64,000 bases of DNA from Trichococcus pasteurii (GTDB lineage Bacteria > Bacillota > Bacilli > Lactobacillales > Aerococcaceae): positions 1-64,000 of the forward strand of contig NZ_FONM01000005.1 of the NCBI RefSeq assembly GCF_900112935.1, given 5' to 3'. Shown one piece after another: positions 56,606 through 64,000 of the stretch. The stretch's first letter is position 1. Each line of letters opens with the position of its first letter. A program made the translations under genes and the position numbers. The notes below the pieces were generated by a model that saw only the letters and a program-made list of their open reading frames with translations, did not search any database and was not told where the DNA came from.

Positions 56606-57445
56606 ATGTTGGGCGCAATTATCGGGGATATAGTAGGTTCCCGTTTCGAGTGGAATAATCACAAGGACAAGCATTTTGAACTATTCACGGAAGATTGCCG
56701 GCTGACAGACGACAGCATCATGACATTTGCTGTCGCCAAGGCTCTGATTGAAACGGAGAAGGTTATGGAATCCGTGGGTGAGGGGCAGGAAAGAAGCGCA
56801 GACTATTATGTCTTGCTAGAAACGCTGAGCATCCAATACATGCAGTCGTTCGGCCGTCGTTATCCCGATTGTGGATTCAGCCGGGCGTTTTTCCAATGGA
56901 TCGTCAGCGACGACCCCAAACCTTACAACAGTTTCGGCAACGGTGCGGCCATGCGAATCAGTCCGGTTGCGTATGCAGGCAGAACCGAAAAGGAGATACA
57001 GCGCCTATCCGAAACCGTCACTGGTGTGTCCCACAACCATGAAGAAGGCCTAAAGGGTGCGGAAGCTACGGCTACAGCCATCTACATGGCGCGTTCAGGT
57101 TCATCCAAAGACGAAATCAGAAAAAGGATTGGGGAAAACTACTATGATCTGGATTTCACTCTTGATGAAATCAGGGACTCCTACCGCTTTACAACGGATT
57201 GCCGAGCGACGGTTCCCCAAGCAATAGTGGCCTTCTTGGAATCCACTTCGTTCGAGGATGCCATCCGCAATGCGGTTTCGCTTGGCGGGGACAGCGATAC
57301 ACTGGCCGCCATTGCAGGTGCGATAGCGGAAGCCCATTATGGCATCCCCGAACAGATAAAAGAACGAGCATTGGGTTACTTCGATGCGGAACAGTTCTCG
57401 GTGTATGAGGAATGGGTTCGGTTCATAAAAGACATAAATCAGTAA
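56606..57445 (+). CDS. ADP-ribosylglycohydrolase family protein
   Basis: 279 residues from the ATG at 56606 (TGGAGGGAAA upstream); an in-frame ATG at 56528 lacks a site. MLGAIIGDIVGSRFEW, the Mg-binding LTDDSIMTFAVAKAL, FGNGAAMRISPVAYAGR, VSHNHEEGLKGAEATATAIYMAR and LGGDSDTLAAIAGAIAEAHYGIP are the family motifs in order. The enzyme removes ADP-ribose from proteins or nucleic acids, though many bacterial members have untested substrates. Monocistronic with a terminator. Confidence 0.92.
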   Translation: MLGAIIGDIVGSRFEWNNHKDKHFELFTEDCRLTDDSIMTFAVAKALIETEKVMESVGEGQERSADYYVLLETLSIQYMQSFGRRYPDCGFSRAFFQWIVSDDPKPYNSFGNGAAMRISPVAYAGRTEKEIQRLSETVTGVSHNHEEGLKGAEATATAIYMARSGSSKDEIRKRIGENYYDLDFTLDEIRDSYRFTTDCRATVPQAIVAFLESTSFEDAIRNAVSLGGDSDTLAAIAGAIAEAHYGIPEQIKERALGYFDAEQFSVYEEWVRFIKDINQ

Positions 57446-57453
57446 CCAAAAGG

Positions 57454-57493
57454 AAAGCCTATGGATCAATAGTTGATCTGCAGGCTTTCTTTG
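57454..57493 (+). terminator. Terminator after the ADP-ribosylglycohydrolase gene
   Basis: AAAGCCT..GATCA / TTGATC..AGGCTTT followed by CTTT. Its right half is the same as in the terminator at 59086. Confidence 0.85.
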
Positions 57494-57520
57494 TTGCGTC
57501 CACCTAATTCGATATTGGAA

Positions 57521-57561
57521 TTAACTATTTTTTCACAAAGTTTACAGAAAATATATATACT
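57521..57561 (+). promoter_or_regulatory. Alkaline phosphatase promoter with PhoP-like TTNACA boxes
   Basis: TTAACT (57521), TTCACA (57532) and TTTACA (57541), the first two 11 bases apart. A -10 TATACT (57556-57561) follows, but no good -35. PhoP/PhoB-type activators bind TT(A/C/T)ACA repeats in place of a -35. Assignment is inferred, since the third spacing is irregular. Confidence 0.55.
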
Positions 57562-57597
57562 GTTAACAAGAAAATGACATTCAAGGAGTACACTGAT

Positions 57598-57645
57598 ATG
57601 GAAAGTGAAAGAAACAAGCAAGCTATTTTTGGGTATGCGATATGA
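57598..57645 (+). CDS. 15-codon upstream ORF before alkaline phosphatase
   Basis: AAGGAG stands 9 bases before an ATG at 57598. The frame MESERNKQAIFGYAI ends in TGA at 57643, directly overlapping the GAGGAGG ribosome binding site of the phosphatase gene. It may couple translation to the main gene or be chance. Confidence 0.45.
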   Translation: MESERNKQAIFGYAI

Positions 57646-57659
57646 GGAGGAATTGGAAA

Positions 57660-59054
57660 ATGGTAAACAAAAGAATCAGAAGAACAATTACGGCAGCTTT
57701 GATGGCAGGGGTTATGAGTACAGCGACGGTTGTTCCGGTTATGGCTGCCTCAAACAACGATGCTAATTTGACCGGCAACGGCAAAGATGTCAAAAATGTC
57801 ATTCTGATGATTTCCGATGGCTGGGGATACAACCAAATTTTAGCGACGGATTACTATACCGAAGGGAAAGCAGGTACGCAAGTCTACGAAAACTTCCCGA
57901 CACAATTGGCTTTGAGCACTTATTCGCTGGGAGATCTGACGACGACGGACAACGCTGATGGCGTATACGATCCTGCTACCGTTTGGGAAAATTTCAACAC
58001 TTTGATGAACAACCCTACTGACTCTGCCGCTGCGGGTACAGCGATGTCAACTGGCGTTAAAACCTATGATGCCGCAATCGGTGTCGATGAACAACCAGAA
58101 GATTTGACGCATATGACACAAGATTTTGAAGCGCAGGGCAAGGCGACTGGCGTGGTCAGTTCCGTGGAATTCAGCCATGCTACGCCAGCAAGTTTCGTGG
58201 CGCACCATGAGAGCCGCAATGATTACAGCATTTTGGCGAACGAAATGATCAAGGATAGCGCGACCGACGTCATCATGGGTGCCGGAAATCCATTGTATAC
58301 CGATAATGGTGATAATGCAGCCGTACCGAACTACAGATATGTGGGTGGAGCAGACACTTGGAACGGTTTAGTTGACGGTTCATTGGATGTTTCCGATGCG
58401 GACGGCGACGGAATCGAGGATGCTTGGACGTTGATCCAAAGCAAAGCGGAGTTCGAAGCGCTTCAGACCGGCGAAACAGCAAGCCGTGTCATCGGCGTGC
58501 CGGAAGTCTATACGACCCTGCAGCAAGCCAGAGGAGGGGATTCCCAAGCCGACGCTTATGCCGTGGAGCAAAACAGCAACGTGCCTGGCCTTGATGTTAT
58601 GGCGACAGGCGCATTGAATGTTCTGGATAATGACGAAGACGGCTTCTTCCTGATGGTCGAAGGCGGCGCAATCGACTGGGCAGGGCATGCCAATCAGAGC
58701 GGACGCCTGATCGAAGAACAAGCAGCCTTCAATGATTCCGTAGAAGCAGTCTACGAATGGGTGGAAGAAAACAGCAATTGGGGCGAAACGCTGCTGATCG
58801 TTACCGGCGACCACGAGACCGGCTATCTGACCGGAACAGCAGGCGTGTATGATGAAGTGGTGAACAACGGAACAGGCGTGATGCCGACGATGGCATGGAA
58901 TTCCGGGAACCACACCAACCAATTGATTCCTTTCTTTGCGAAGGGTGCTGGGGCAGAAATCTTCAAGAAAGTTGCCGATGAAACGGATACTGTAAGGGGC
59001 GCTTACTTGGATAACACGGAAATTTCCGAAGTCATCCGCACCTTGATCGACTGA
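57660..59054 (+). CDS. phoA: Secreted alkaline phosphatase
   Basis: 464 residues from the ATG at 57660 (GAGGAGG upstream). A Sec signal peptide (VNKRIRRTITAALMAGVMSTATVVPVMAA) is cleaved about residue 31. Metal and active-site motifs: ILMISDGWGYN, the nucleophile Ser in TDSAAAGTAMSTGVKTYDAAIG near residue 121, VSSVEFSHATPASFVAHHESR, MVEGGAIDWAGHANQ, VTGDHETGYL and HTNQLIPFFAKG. It releases phosphate from phosphomonoesters outside the cell. It is monocistronic, with PhoP-like boxes upstream. Confidence 0.95.
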   Translation: MVNKRIRRTITAALMAGVMSTATVVPVMAASNNDANLTGNGKDVKNVILMISDGWGYNQILATDYYTEGKAGTQVYENFPTQLALSTYSLGDLTTTDNADGVYDPATVWENFNTLMNNPTDSAAAGTAMSTGVKTYDAAIGVDEQPEDLTHMTQDFEAQGKATGVVSSVEFSHATPASFVAHHESRNDYSILANEMIKDSATDVIMGAGNPLYTDNGDNAAVPNYRYVGGADTWNGLVDGSLDVSDADGDGIEDAWTLIQSKAEFEALQTGETASRVIGVPEVYTTLQQARGGDSQADAYAVEQNSNVPGLDVMATGALNVLDNDEDGFFLMVEGGAIDWAGHANQSGRLIEEQAAFNDSVEAVYEWVEENSNWGETLLIVTGDHETGYLTGTAGVYDEVVNNGTGVMPTMAWNSGNHTNQLIPFFAKGAGAEIFKKVADETDTVRGAYLDNTEISEVIRTLID

Positions 59055-59085
59055 TAAGACTAAGCTGAATAATTATGAAGGAACT

Positions 59086-59127
59086 AAAAGCCTGCGGATC
59101 ATTCAATTGATCTGCAGGCTTTTTTTG
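59086..59127 (+). terminator. Terminator of the alkaline phosphatase gene
   Basis: AAAAGCCTGCGGATCA / TGATCTGCAGGCTTTT with a short loop and seven Ts. It is nearly a copy of the terminator at 57454. Confidence 0.9.
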
Positions 59128-59234
59128 TCAAGGCAAAGAAGCGCTGTTGTTCATCAAAAAGGCAAAGAAGTGTTTGCAGGCAATCATCTGACTGACGGCC
59201 GATTGGGTATAGCCGAGTTTGTCCTCAGCTTACC

Positions 59235-59486
59235 GCAGAAGGCAAGGACTACGACTGCGTGACGCGCAGCTTCGCACCGAAACTGGGCGTGTGGGAAGAC
59301 CCGGTTTGCGGCTCCGGCCACTGCCATGTGATTCCGTTGTGGGCTGAAAAAATGCACAAGACCGAATTCCGCGCTTTCCAAGCCTCGCAACGCACGGGCG
59401 AATTGTATTGCCGCATGGGAAAGGACCGCGTTATGATTGCGGGAAAGACAGCATTGTATTCAGTTGCGGAGATTTTTCTGCCATAA
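59235..59486 (+). pseudogene. PhzF-family isomerase, 5'-truncated
   Basis: The frame reads YDCVTRSFAPKLGVWEDPVCGSGHCHVIPLWAEKM and ends in FLP plus stop. This is the C-terminal third of PhzF/YfhB-type epimerases (hallmark EDPVCGSGH). The N-terminal two thirds with the catalytic Glu are absent, and there is no start or ribosome binding site. Confidence 0.85.
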
Positions 59487-59619
59487 TTTATCTGGTTGAA
59501 TAGCTGAGGTGGTATAATAATCTTGTAAAGAGTGACCTTAGGTTTGATTTATAGGTCCATGTCGTATATGTAAAATCGTTGCCTTTCCTTCGTCCGGGAC
59601 CATAGGGAGAGTATTGGAT

Positions 59620-60360
59620 ATGAAATTTCATGAATTCGGGAATAGGAACCAAACAACAGTCATGCTTATCCATGGCCTTGGGACTACGTGGGATAAGAGT
59701 TTCGGTAAAATGATTCCTTTGCTGACGCCTCATTATTTTGTTGTCGCAGTCGGGCTCGATGGGCATAATCCAGAAGAGGAATCCAATTATATAAATGGGG
59801 AAAAAGAAGCAGAACAGGTTGAAAAATATATTCACAATCACCTTGATGGAAAGATAGACGTGATTTATGCATCATCTCTGGGCTGTATCACTGCACTTTT
59901 GACTGCCTATCGCCGGAAAGTGACAGTCAGGAATATTATCCTGGACGGTACAGCCGATATGTCGCTTGGCATATTCAATAAACCAGCGTCAAAAGTAGCC
60001 GGTTGGTTTGGTGAAAAAATCATAACGGGTAAGATGAATGGATTTCTGAAACTTGGAGGTATCACCCCTGAGATGCTTCAAACATTTCTATATCCCGGCA
60101 TCTCCAGAACGACCATGAAAAATGCTTTCTATGACGCGGCTTCCATGTTCGATCAGATCGATAAAATGGAGCCCTATCATGCAGTCCGGTTAGCGTGCTG
60201 GTATGGCAGCAAGGAAAAGTTGGCTGCGAGAGGTGCGAAAAAAATCAGAAAAACATTCCCGAACGGTAAGGATACCTTGTTCAAAGGCTTTGGGCATGGT
60301 GAAATACTGCTTCATCCCGAACAATTCTTCAAGGAAATGCAACTGTTTTTGAATGAGTGA
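59620..60360 (+). CDS. Alpha/beta hydrolase
   Basis: 246 residues from the ATG at 59620; a TTG at 59614 is also in frame. HG motif MLIHGLGTTWDKSFGKMIPLL, nucleophile elbow VIYASSLGCITALL (ASSLG instead of GxSxG) and catalytic His in FKGFGHGEILLHPEQF. Substrate unknown. GGGAGAG is 8 or more bases upstream. Another unrelated hydrolase follows 90 bases later; they may share a transcript. Confidence 0.87.
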   Translation: MKFHEFGNRNQTTVMLIHGLGTTWDKSFGKMIPLLTPHYFVVAVGLDGHNPEEESNYINGEKEAEQVEKYIHNHLDGKIDVIYASSLGCITALLTAYRRKVTVRNIILDGTADMSLGIFNKPASKVAGWFGEKIITGKMNGFLKLGGITPEMLQTFLYPGISRTTMKNAFYDAASMFDQIDKMEPYHAVRLACWYGSKEKLAARGAKKIRKTFPNGKDTLFKGFGHGEILLHPEQFFKEMQLFLNE

Positions 60361-60450
60361 ATTAAAAATTTTTCTTGAATGGCTTGATATTGAAATCCGA
60401 GGATGTATGAAATAAACTTGATTCAGAAATGAAGTTGGATGGTGTGAATA

Positions 60451-61230
60451 GTGAAAAAGAAACTCAGCTGTAAGAATGGATATAGCCGGATCTACGGAGA
60501 AATATACATTCCTGATAACGGGGAAGGGCCATTTCCAACAGTGATTTATGCACATGGGCTCGGCGATAACACGCAACCTTTTGACATAGAATGTCTTGTG
60601 AAGCAGGGGGTGGCAGTCTACTGTTTTGATTTTTGCGGGGGAGCCTATGCAAGCAGAAGTGAGGGAGAATCCATCGAGATGTCCCCGCTGACCGAGGCTG
60701 ATGATCTGAACGCAGTTATCGATACCTTAAGGAGACAGGATTTTGTGGATGGTGCGAATCTGTTTCTTTGCGGCATAAGCCAGGGCGGCTATGTCTCGAC
60801 AGTGGTTGCTTCGCAAAGACCGGATGATATTCGAGACCTGATTCTATTGTGCCCGGCTTTTGTCATCCAACAGCAGTTCAAAGAGCAGTTCAAGCGAAAA
60901 GAGAATATCCCGGCAATCTTACTGCTCAATAATATGACGATCGGCCGCAGATTCGGCGAGGATGTTTGGGAAATGGATATTTATGAACAGATGAAGGAAT
61001 ACCAGCGAAATGTGCTGATTTTTCACGGGGATGCCGATAAACTTGTGCCGCTTGCTTTTTCAGAGCGTGCTGCAACTTGCTTTTCTTCCGCCGAATTGAT
61101 CGTTCTGCGGGGAGCGGGACATATGCTTGCTTGGGGGGATGAAGATACCGTTGTTCCTATTACGATGCAATACATCAATAAACAAATCGTAAATCATGTT
61201 TTGGAACATGAAACAAGCAGGCACAGCTAG
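60451..61230 (+). CDS. Alpha/beta hydrolase (acyl hydrolase/peptidase-like)
   Basis: 259 residues from a GTG with a weak upstream GGATGG. YSRIYGEIYIPDNGEGPFPTVIYAHGLGD, VYCFDFCGGAYASRSEGES, nucleophile in LFLCGISQGGYVSTVVASQ (GISQG), Asp in LIFHGDADKLVPL and His in LRGAGHMLAW form a complete triad. It resembles the YtmA/S9-related small hydrolases. Substrate unknown. The acidic end is followed by the stub ORF at 61261. Confidence 0.87.
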   Translation: MKKKLSCKNGYSRIYGEIYIPDNGEGPFPTVIYAHGLGDNTQPFDIECLVKQGVAVYCFDFCGGAYASRSEGESIEMSPLTEADDLNAVIDTLRRQDFVDGANLFLCGISQGGYVSTVVASQRPDDIRDLILLCPAFVIQQQFKEQFKRKENIPAILLLNNMTIGRRFGEDVWEMDIYEQMKEYQRNVLIFHGDADKLVPLAFSERAATCFSSAELIVLRGAGHMLAWGDEDTVVPITMQYINKQIVNHVLEHETSRHS

Positions 61231-61260
61231 TTTTGATTCTATTTCTGGAGGAAAAGCCTG

Positions 61261-61281
61261 ATGCAACAGGCAACAGTTTAG
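61261..61281 (+). other. Six-codon ORF with a strong ribosome binding site
   Basis: GGAGGAAAAGCCTG precedes ATG CAA CAG GCA ACA GTT TAG. It may be a leftover gene start or a small upstream ORF of the membrane protein at 61322. Confidence 0.35.
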
Positions 61282-61321
61282 CGGATGTGGAACTTTTTTT
61301 GATGAACAGGAGGAACGTATC

Positions 61322-61603
61322 ATGAAAATGCAGTTTTGGTCCAAAATAAAAGCCGGACAGTGGGCAGCAGGTTTGACTTTGGCCTTTATCGTGCTGATGG
61401 CCATAAAAATGACGGCACTTGGAGCTACAATCAGGCTGCCGCTACCGACCCCCGCGCTTGCGTTGATGGGAGTGATCGGCTTTATCATGGGGCTGATAGC
61501 CATCATCAAATACAAGGACAGAGCCTTGCTGACGTTGTTGTCCATTCCGGTAGGGATAATCATCATCGCATGGACAATCGCTGAGATTGCTTTCCCGCAT
61601 TGA
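61322..61603 (+). CDS. Small membrane protein, unknown function
   Basis: 93 residues with three hydrophobic segments (WAAGLTLAFIVLMAIKMTALG; LALMGVIGFIMGLIAII; LLTLLSIPVGIIIIAWTIAEIAF). AGGAGG ribosome binding site 7 bases before the ATG. It resembles small DUF-type integral proteins but I do not recognise it. It is followed by a terminator. Confidence 0.75.
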   Translation: MKMQFWSKIKAGQWAAGLTLAFIVLMAIKMTALGATIRLPLPTPALALMGVIGFIMGLIAIIKYKDRALLTLLSIPVGIIIIAWTIAEIAFPH

Positions 61604-61632
61604 TGAATTGTTATCCGAAAATCCTATCGAAT

Positions 61633-61663
61633 AAAGGCGTCCTTAGTCAGGACGTCTTTTTAT
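61633..61663 (+). terminator. Intrinsic terminator
   Basis: AAAGGCGTCCT / AGGACGTCTTT with a 5-base loop and a T-run. Confidence 0.85.
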
Positions 61664-61806
61664 TTCCAGTTGCACTGCTTTACGAAGGGAAGATATACGG
61701 CAATCGCTAGTGGGCGGTATGGTATAATGATACCGAAAAATAGCGGTTACAAAAAAACATCTTCGGTCAATTTTCAGTCTGCTGAATCGAAATGAGGAGC
61801 AATATT

Positions 61807-62310
61807 ATGGAACCAATAAATGAATGCATAATGGAATATACTGCTCAGTTAAGCAAAGGGCAGATTCAGAAAGCCTACAAAGGGATCATGACTTTTATGT
61901 CAGAACTCCGCTCCTATCTGGAAAGCAAGTACCCAGATTATACTGCTGGCAATTTATATTTTGGCTACATGGATATGACGTATTTTGCTTTTACGCCTGT
62001 TGGTTTAAAAAATAAGAAGCTGAAAATTGCCGTAGTTTATTTGCATGAAAAAGGCGTGTTCGAAGTCTGGTTGGCTGGGAATAACAGAAAAATTCAGGCT
62101 GAGTATATCGCGTTGATGAGCAGTGAAAATATTGGCATATATAAATTGTCACAGGTTATTCCGGGAGTGGATTCCATTATAGAATCAACTCTGGTTGAAG
62201 AACCGGATTTTGACCATCCAGAGGCACTCAAGAGGCAGATTGAAAAGAAGACGATGGCATTCGTAAAGGATATCATTTCTGTTCTGGATAAACCTCAAGG
62301 AGTATTGTAA
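61807..62310 (+). CDS. DUF7000-like uncharacterised protein
   Basis: 167 residues from the ATG at 61807 (TGAGGAGC upstream). QIQKAYKGIMTFMSELRSYLESKYPDY, LYFGYMDMTYFAFTPVGLKNKKLKIAVVYLHEKGVFEVWLAG and VIPGVDSIIESTLVEEPDFDHPEALKRQIEKKTMAFVKDI resemble a family I recall as DUF7000, of unknown function. Cytosolic. It is followed 30 bases later by a membrane protein gene and probably co-transcribed. Confidence 0.75.
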   Translation: MEPINECIMEYTAQLSKGQIQKAYKGIMTFMSELRSYLESKYPDYTAGNLYFGYMDMTYFAFTPVGLKNKKLKIAVVYLHEKGVFEVWLAGNNRKIQAEYIALMSSENIGIYKLSQVIPGVDSIIESTLVEEPDFDHPEALKRQIEKKTMAFVKDIISVLDKPQGVL

Positions 62311-62340
62311 GCGGGTATAAGGAAAGGAGCTGGATGACAT

Positions 62341-62769
62341 ATGAGCAAAAAGTCTGGAATTATTAAGGAAGGAATACTTGTTACGATAGCGAGCTTACTT
62401 ATTTTGGCAGTTGCCTTTATGCTCTACTTTCTGATTTTCATGGTTTTTGAATCCTTTGCAAATCAGGATGGTTCCTATGGATTTGTGTCACCATTGCGCG
62501 TTGGATATGGGATTATTTGGCTTGGCCTGTGTTTGATTGTATACCGTACGACGGTATACGATTGGCTCAAAGCCGGCGTGCTGACTGCTTCACTTACCAC
62601 TTTTATGGTTGGTATTGGTGTGCAATTGTACGAAAGTCCCATTGTAGTGGGGTTGGTCCTGTTTTTGGTTGCTGCAACAAGTGCATTTCTGCTTCATAGA
62701 ACGAATCAGAAATGGTATCACTACTACGCTATTGCAATTTCCATCATTGCCGCATTATTTTATTTATAA
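62341..62769 (+). CDS. Four-helix integral membrane protein, unknown function
   Basis: 142 residues with four or five hydrophobic segments (ILVTIASLLILAVAFMLYFLIFMVFE; VGYGIIWLGLCLIVY; LTASLTTFMVGIGVQL; PIVVGLVLFLVAATSAFLL; YYAIAISIIAALFYL). AAAGGAGC ribosome binding site. Not recognised. Confidence 0.75.
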   Translation: MSKKSGIIKEGILVTIASLLILAVAFMLYFLIFMVFESFANQDGSYGFVSPLRVGYGIIWLGLCLIVYRTTVYDWLKAGVLTASLTTFMVGIGVQLYESPIVVGLVLFLVAATSAFLLHRTNQKWYHYYAIAISIIAALFYL

Positions 62770-62797
62770 CCCACTCAGCTAAGGGAGGAAAGATGAA

Positions 62798-63168
62798 ATG
62801 CCAAGTCCGTTAGACTTCAAAAAGGAATACAAGAATCTCTACCAACCCAAGGCGGTCCCTGTGATCGTCGACGTGCCGTTGAGGGATTGAAGAAAAAGAA
62901 ACCGTCGCTTGACCTCACCAAGGCAAGGTTGGCGGAGTTCACCGAAGGGCTTTGCGTTCAGATGATGCACATGGGTCCTTATGATACGGAAGCGGTGACG
63001 GTCAAGGCTATCGACGATTTTGCTGCGGCCAATGGATACGTCAATGCCATTTCGGAAGTAAGTCCGGATGGCACAATCCGCAGGCACCATGAAATTTACT
63101 TGAACGATCCGCGCAGAGTCGCTCCGGAAAAGATGAAGACAGTCGTCCGCCATCCGATCAGGAAATAA
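62798..63168 (+). pseudogene. GyrI-like (YdhM-type) small-molecule-binding protein, internally deleted
   Basis: The ATG at 62798 reads PSPLDFKKEYKNLYQPKAVPVIVDVP, the typical N-terminus of the family, then stops at TGA 62888. In another frame KKKKPSLDLTKARLAEFTEGLCVQMMHMGPYDTEAV continues, ending TIRRHHEIYLNDPRRVAPEKMKTVVRHPIRK, the typical C-terminus. About 90 central codons and the frame are missing. Strong GGGAGGAAAG ribosome binding site is retained. Confidence 0.85.
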
Positions 63169-63209
63169 AAATAGAAAACGTGGAGAAGTAATTTTCGGAA
63201 ATAAAACGC

Positions 63210-63240
63210 TTCCCTTAGAGTGCACTCCAAGGTGTATACT
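63210..63240 (+). promoter_or_regulatory. MerR-style promoter of the last SDR gene
   Basis: TTCCCT (63210-63215), 19-base spacer, TATACT (63235-63240). The spacer holds the near-perfect dyad CTTAGAGTGCACTCCAAG (63214-63231). This operator form is known from MerR regulators of aldehyde or electrophile response. No MerR gene is in view. Confidence 0.78.
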
Positions 63241-63325
63241 TTTGTTTGTAATACGGGTGGCGCCATTTTGAGTCTCTAAAAAGGCGCAGTGATAAAAATA
63301 AACGGCTTTGGAGAGGAAGGAAACA

Positions 63326-64000
63326 ATATGACAACATGGTTGATTACAGGCTGTTCCAGCGGCATCGGCAGAGGAATCGCAAAAGCAGTTTTAAAACATG
63401 GGGATAACGCAGTAGTGACTGCACGGAACATTTCCACGGTGACGGATATCGTCGAGAATTATCCCGACACTGCTATCGCGGTGCCTTTGGATATCACAAA
63501 TAAAGAAAGTATCGCTGGCGCCGTGAAAGCGGCAGCGGATAATTTTGGTGGGGTGGACATTCTGGTGAACAATGCAGGATACGGCTACCGCTCGTCCGTC
63601 GAAGAAGGCGAGGAAGAAAGTGTGAATCTGTTGTTCAATACGAACTTCTTCGGCCCGATTGAATTGATCAAGCAAGTCTTACCTTACATGCGGGCGCAGA
63701 AAAACGGCGCCATCCTCAATGTTTCCTCGATCGCTGCTGCCCGCTCAGGTGTCGGCTCCGGCTATTATGCAGCATCCAAGGCCGCTTTGGAATTGATGAC
63801 GGACGGACTGATGAAGGAAGTCGCACCGTTGGGGATCAAAGTGATGACCGTGGAACCTGGTGCTTTCCGGACCAAATTCTACGACACTTCCCTGAAAGGG
63901 ACCCAGAAGCAGATCGAAGATTATGCCGACACTGCTTGGAAAACCAGAAAAGAGAACATCGTCGACAACCAGGACCAGCCCGGTGATCCTGACAAAGCGG
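63326..64000 (+). CDS. Short-chain dehydrogenase/reductase, partial (runs off right edge)
   Basis: 225 codons to the window end from the ATG at 63326 (GAGAGGAAGG upstream). TTWLITGCSSGIGRGIAKAV is the NAD(P)-binding motif, LVNNAGYGYRSSVEEG follows, Ser is in ILNVSSIAAARSG and the catalytic dyad is YYAASKAALEL. The PGAFRTKFYD loop is typical of classical SDRs acting on hydrophobic carbonyls. Preceded by a MerR-style promoter, so probably inducible. The C-terminus is outside the window. Confidence 0.92.

Overview
The window looks like a chromosome segment from a low-to-mid GC Gram-positive bacterium of the Lactobacillales, most plausibly Carnobacteriaceae (Trichococcus-like). This is inferred from the gene set (LtaS-type lipoteichoic acid synthase, CamS lipoprotein, GatCAB, pyruvate formate-lyase), lipobox-type lipoproteins, strong AGGAGG ribosome binding sites and the gene order pcrA-ligA-camS-gatCAB-dgkB-rlmCD, which resembles the Bacillus/Lactobacillales arrangement. 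No database was searched; family names come from motifs recognised by eye.

Layout. 0-0.3 kb: the 5' end of an IS3-type transposase orfA running off the left edge. 0.4-7 kb: LTA synthase, VanZ-like protein, 23S rRNA methyltransferase, FAD oxidoreductase and nitroreductase. 7-11.6 kb: ABC ATPase plus a giant FtsX-type permease with a roughly 450-residue coiled coil. 12.4-17.9 kb: a complete branched-chain amino acid importer (livJ, then livHMGF) ending in a CBS-ACT gene, with a CodY-like box inside the livJ promoter. 18-22.5 kb: HTH-like protein, VanY-like carboxypeptidase, GH73 glucosaminidase, a PurK-like protein with a degenerate ATP-grasp site, and a GntR regulator. 23-36.4 kb: the conserved housekeeping block pcrA, ligA, camS, gatCAB, dgkB and rlmCD. 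A thioredoxin-like lipoprotein and a VOC protein are inserted between dgkB and rlmCD.

From 36.4 kb to the right edge the window is accessory in character. It has many single genes with their own promoters and terminators: methyltransferases, hydrolases, SnoaL/SRPBCC folds, GST, MATE, Fic, pflB, a second RsgA, DsrE, ADP-ribosylglycohydrolase, alkaline phosphatase. It also has one compact operon (NTF2-like, SDR, phytoene-desaturase-like). At least five broken genes lie here: an rlmCD tail copy, a RibD-C-type reductase, a TMEM175-like channel, PhzF and a GyrI-like protein. Two of them look like internal deletions that kept both ends.

The most unusual non-coding signals are listed here. (1) Three arrays of 51-52 bp tandem repeats, each unit built around an inverted repeat whose arm sequence differs between loci. 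(2) A 99-nt extended hairpin behind the liv/CBS operon. (3) A leader between a perfect consensus promoter and the MATE gene that contains a strong intrinsic terminator. (4) A 42-bp MerR-style promoter (19-bp spacer) present almost identically at two places 6 kb apart, plus a third MerR-style promoter before the last SDR gene. (5) A triple ACGAAATAAAA operator before a DUF4143-type ATPase. No tRNA, rRNA or CRISPR array was recognised.
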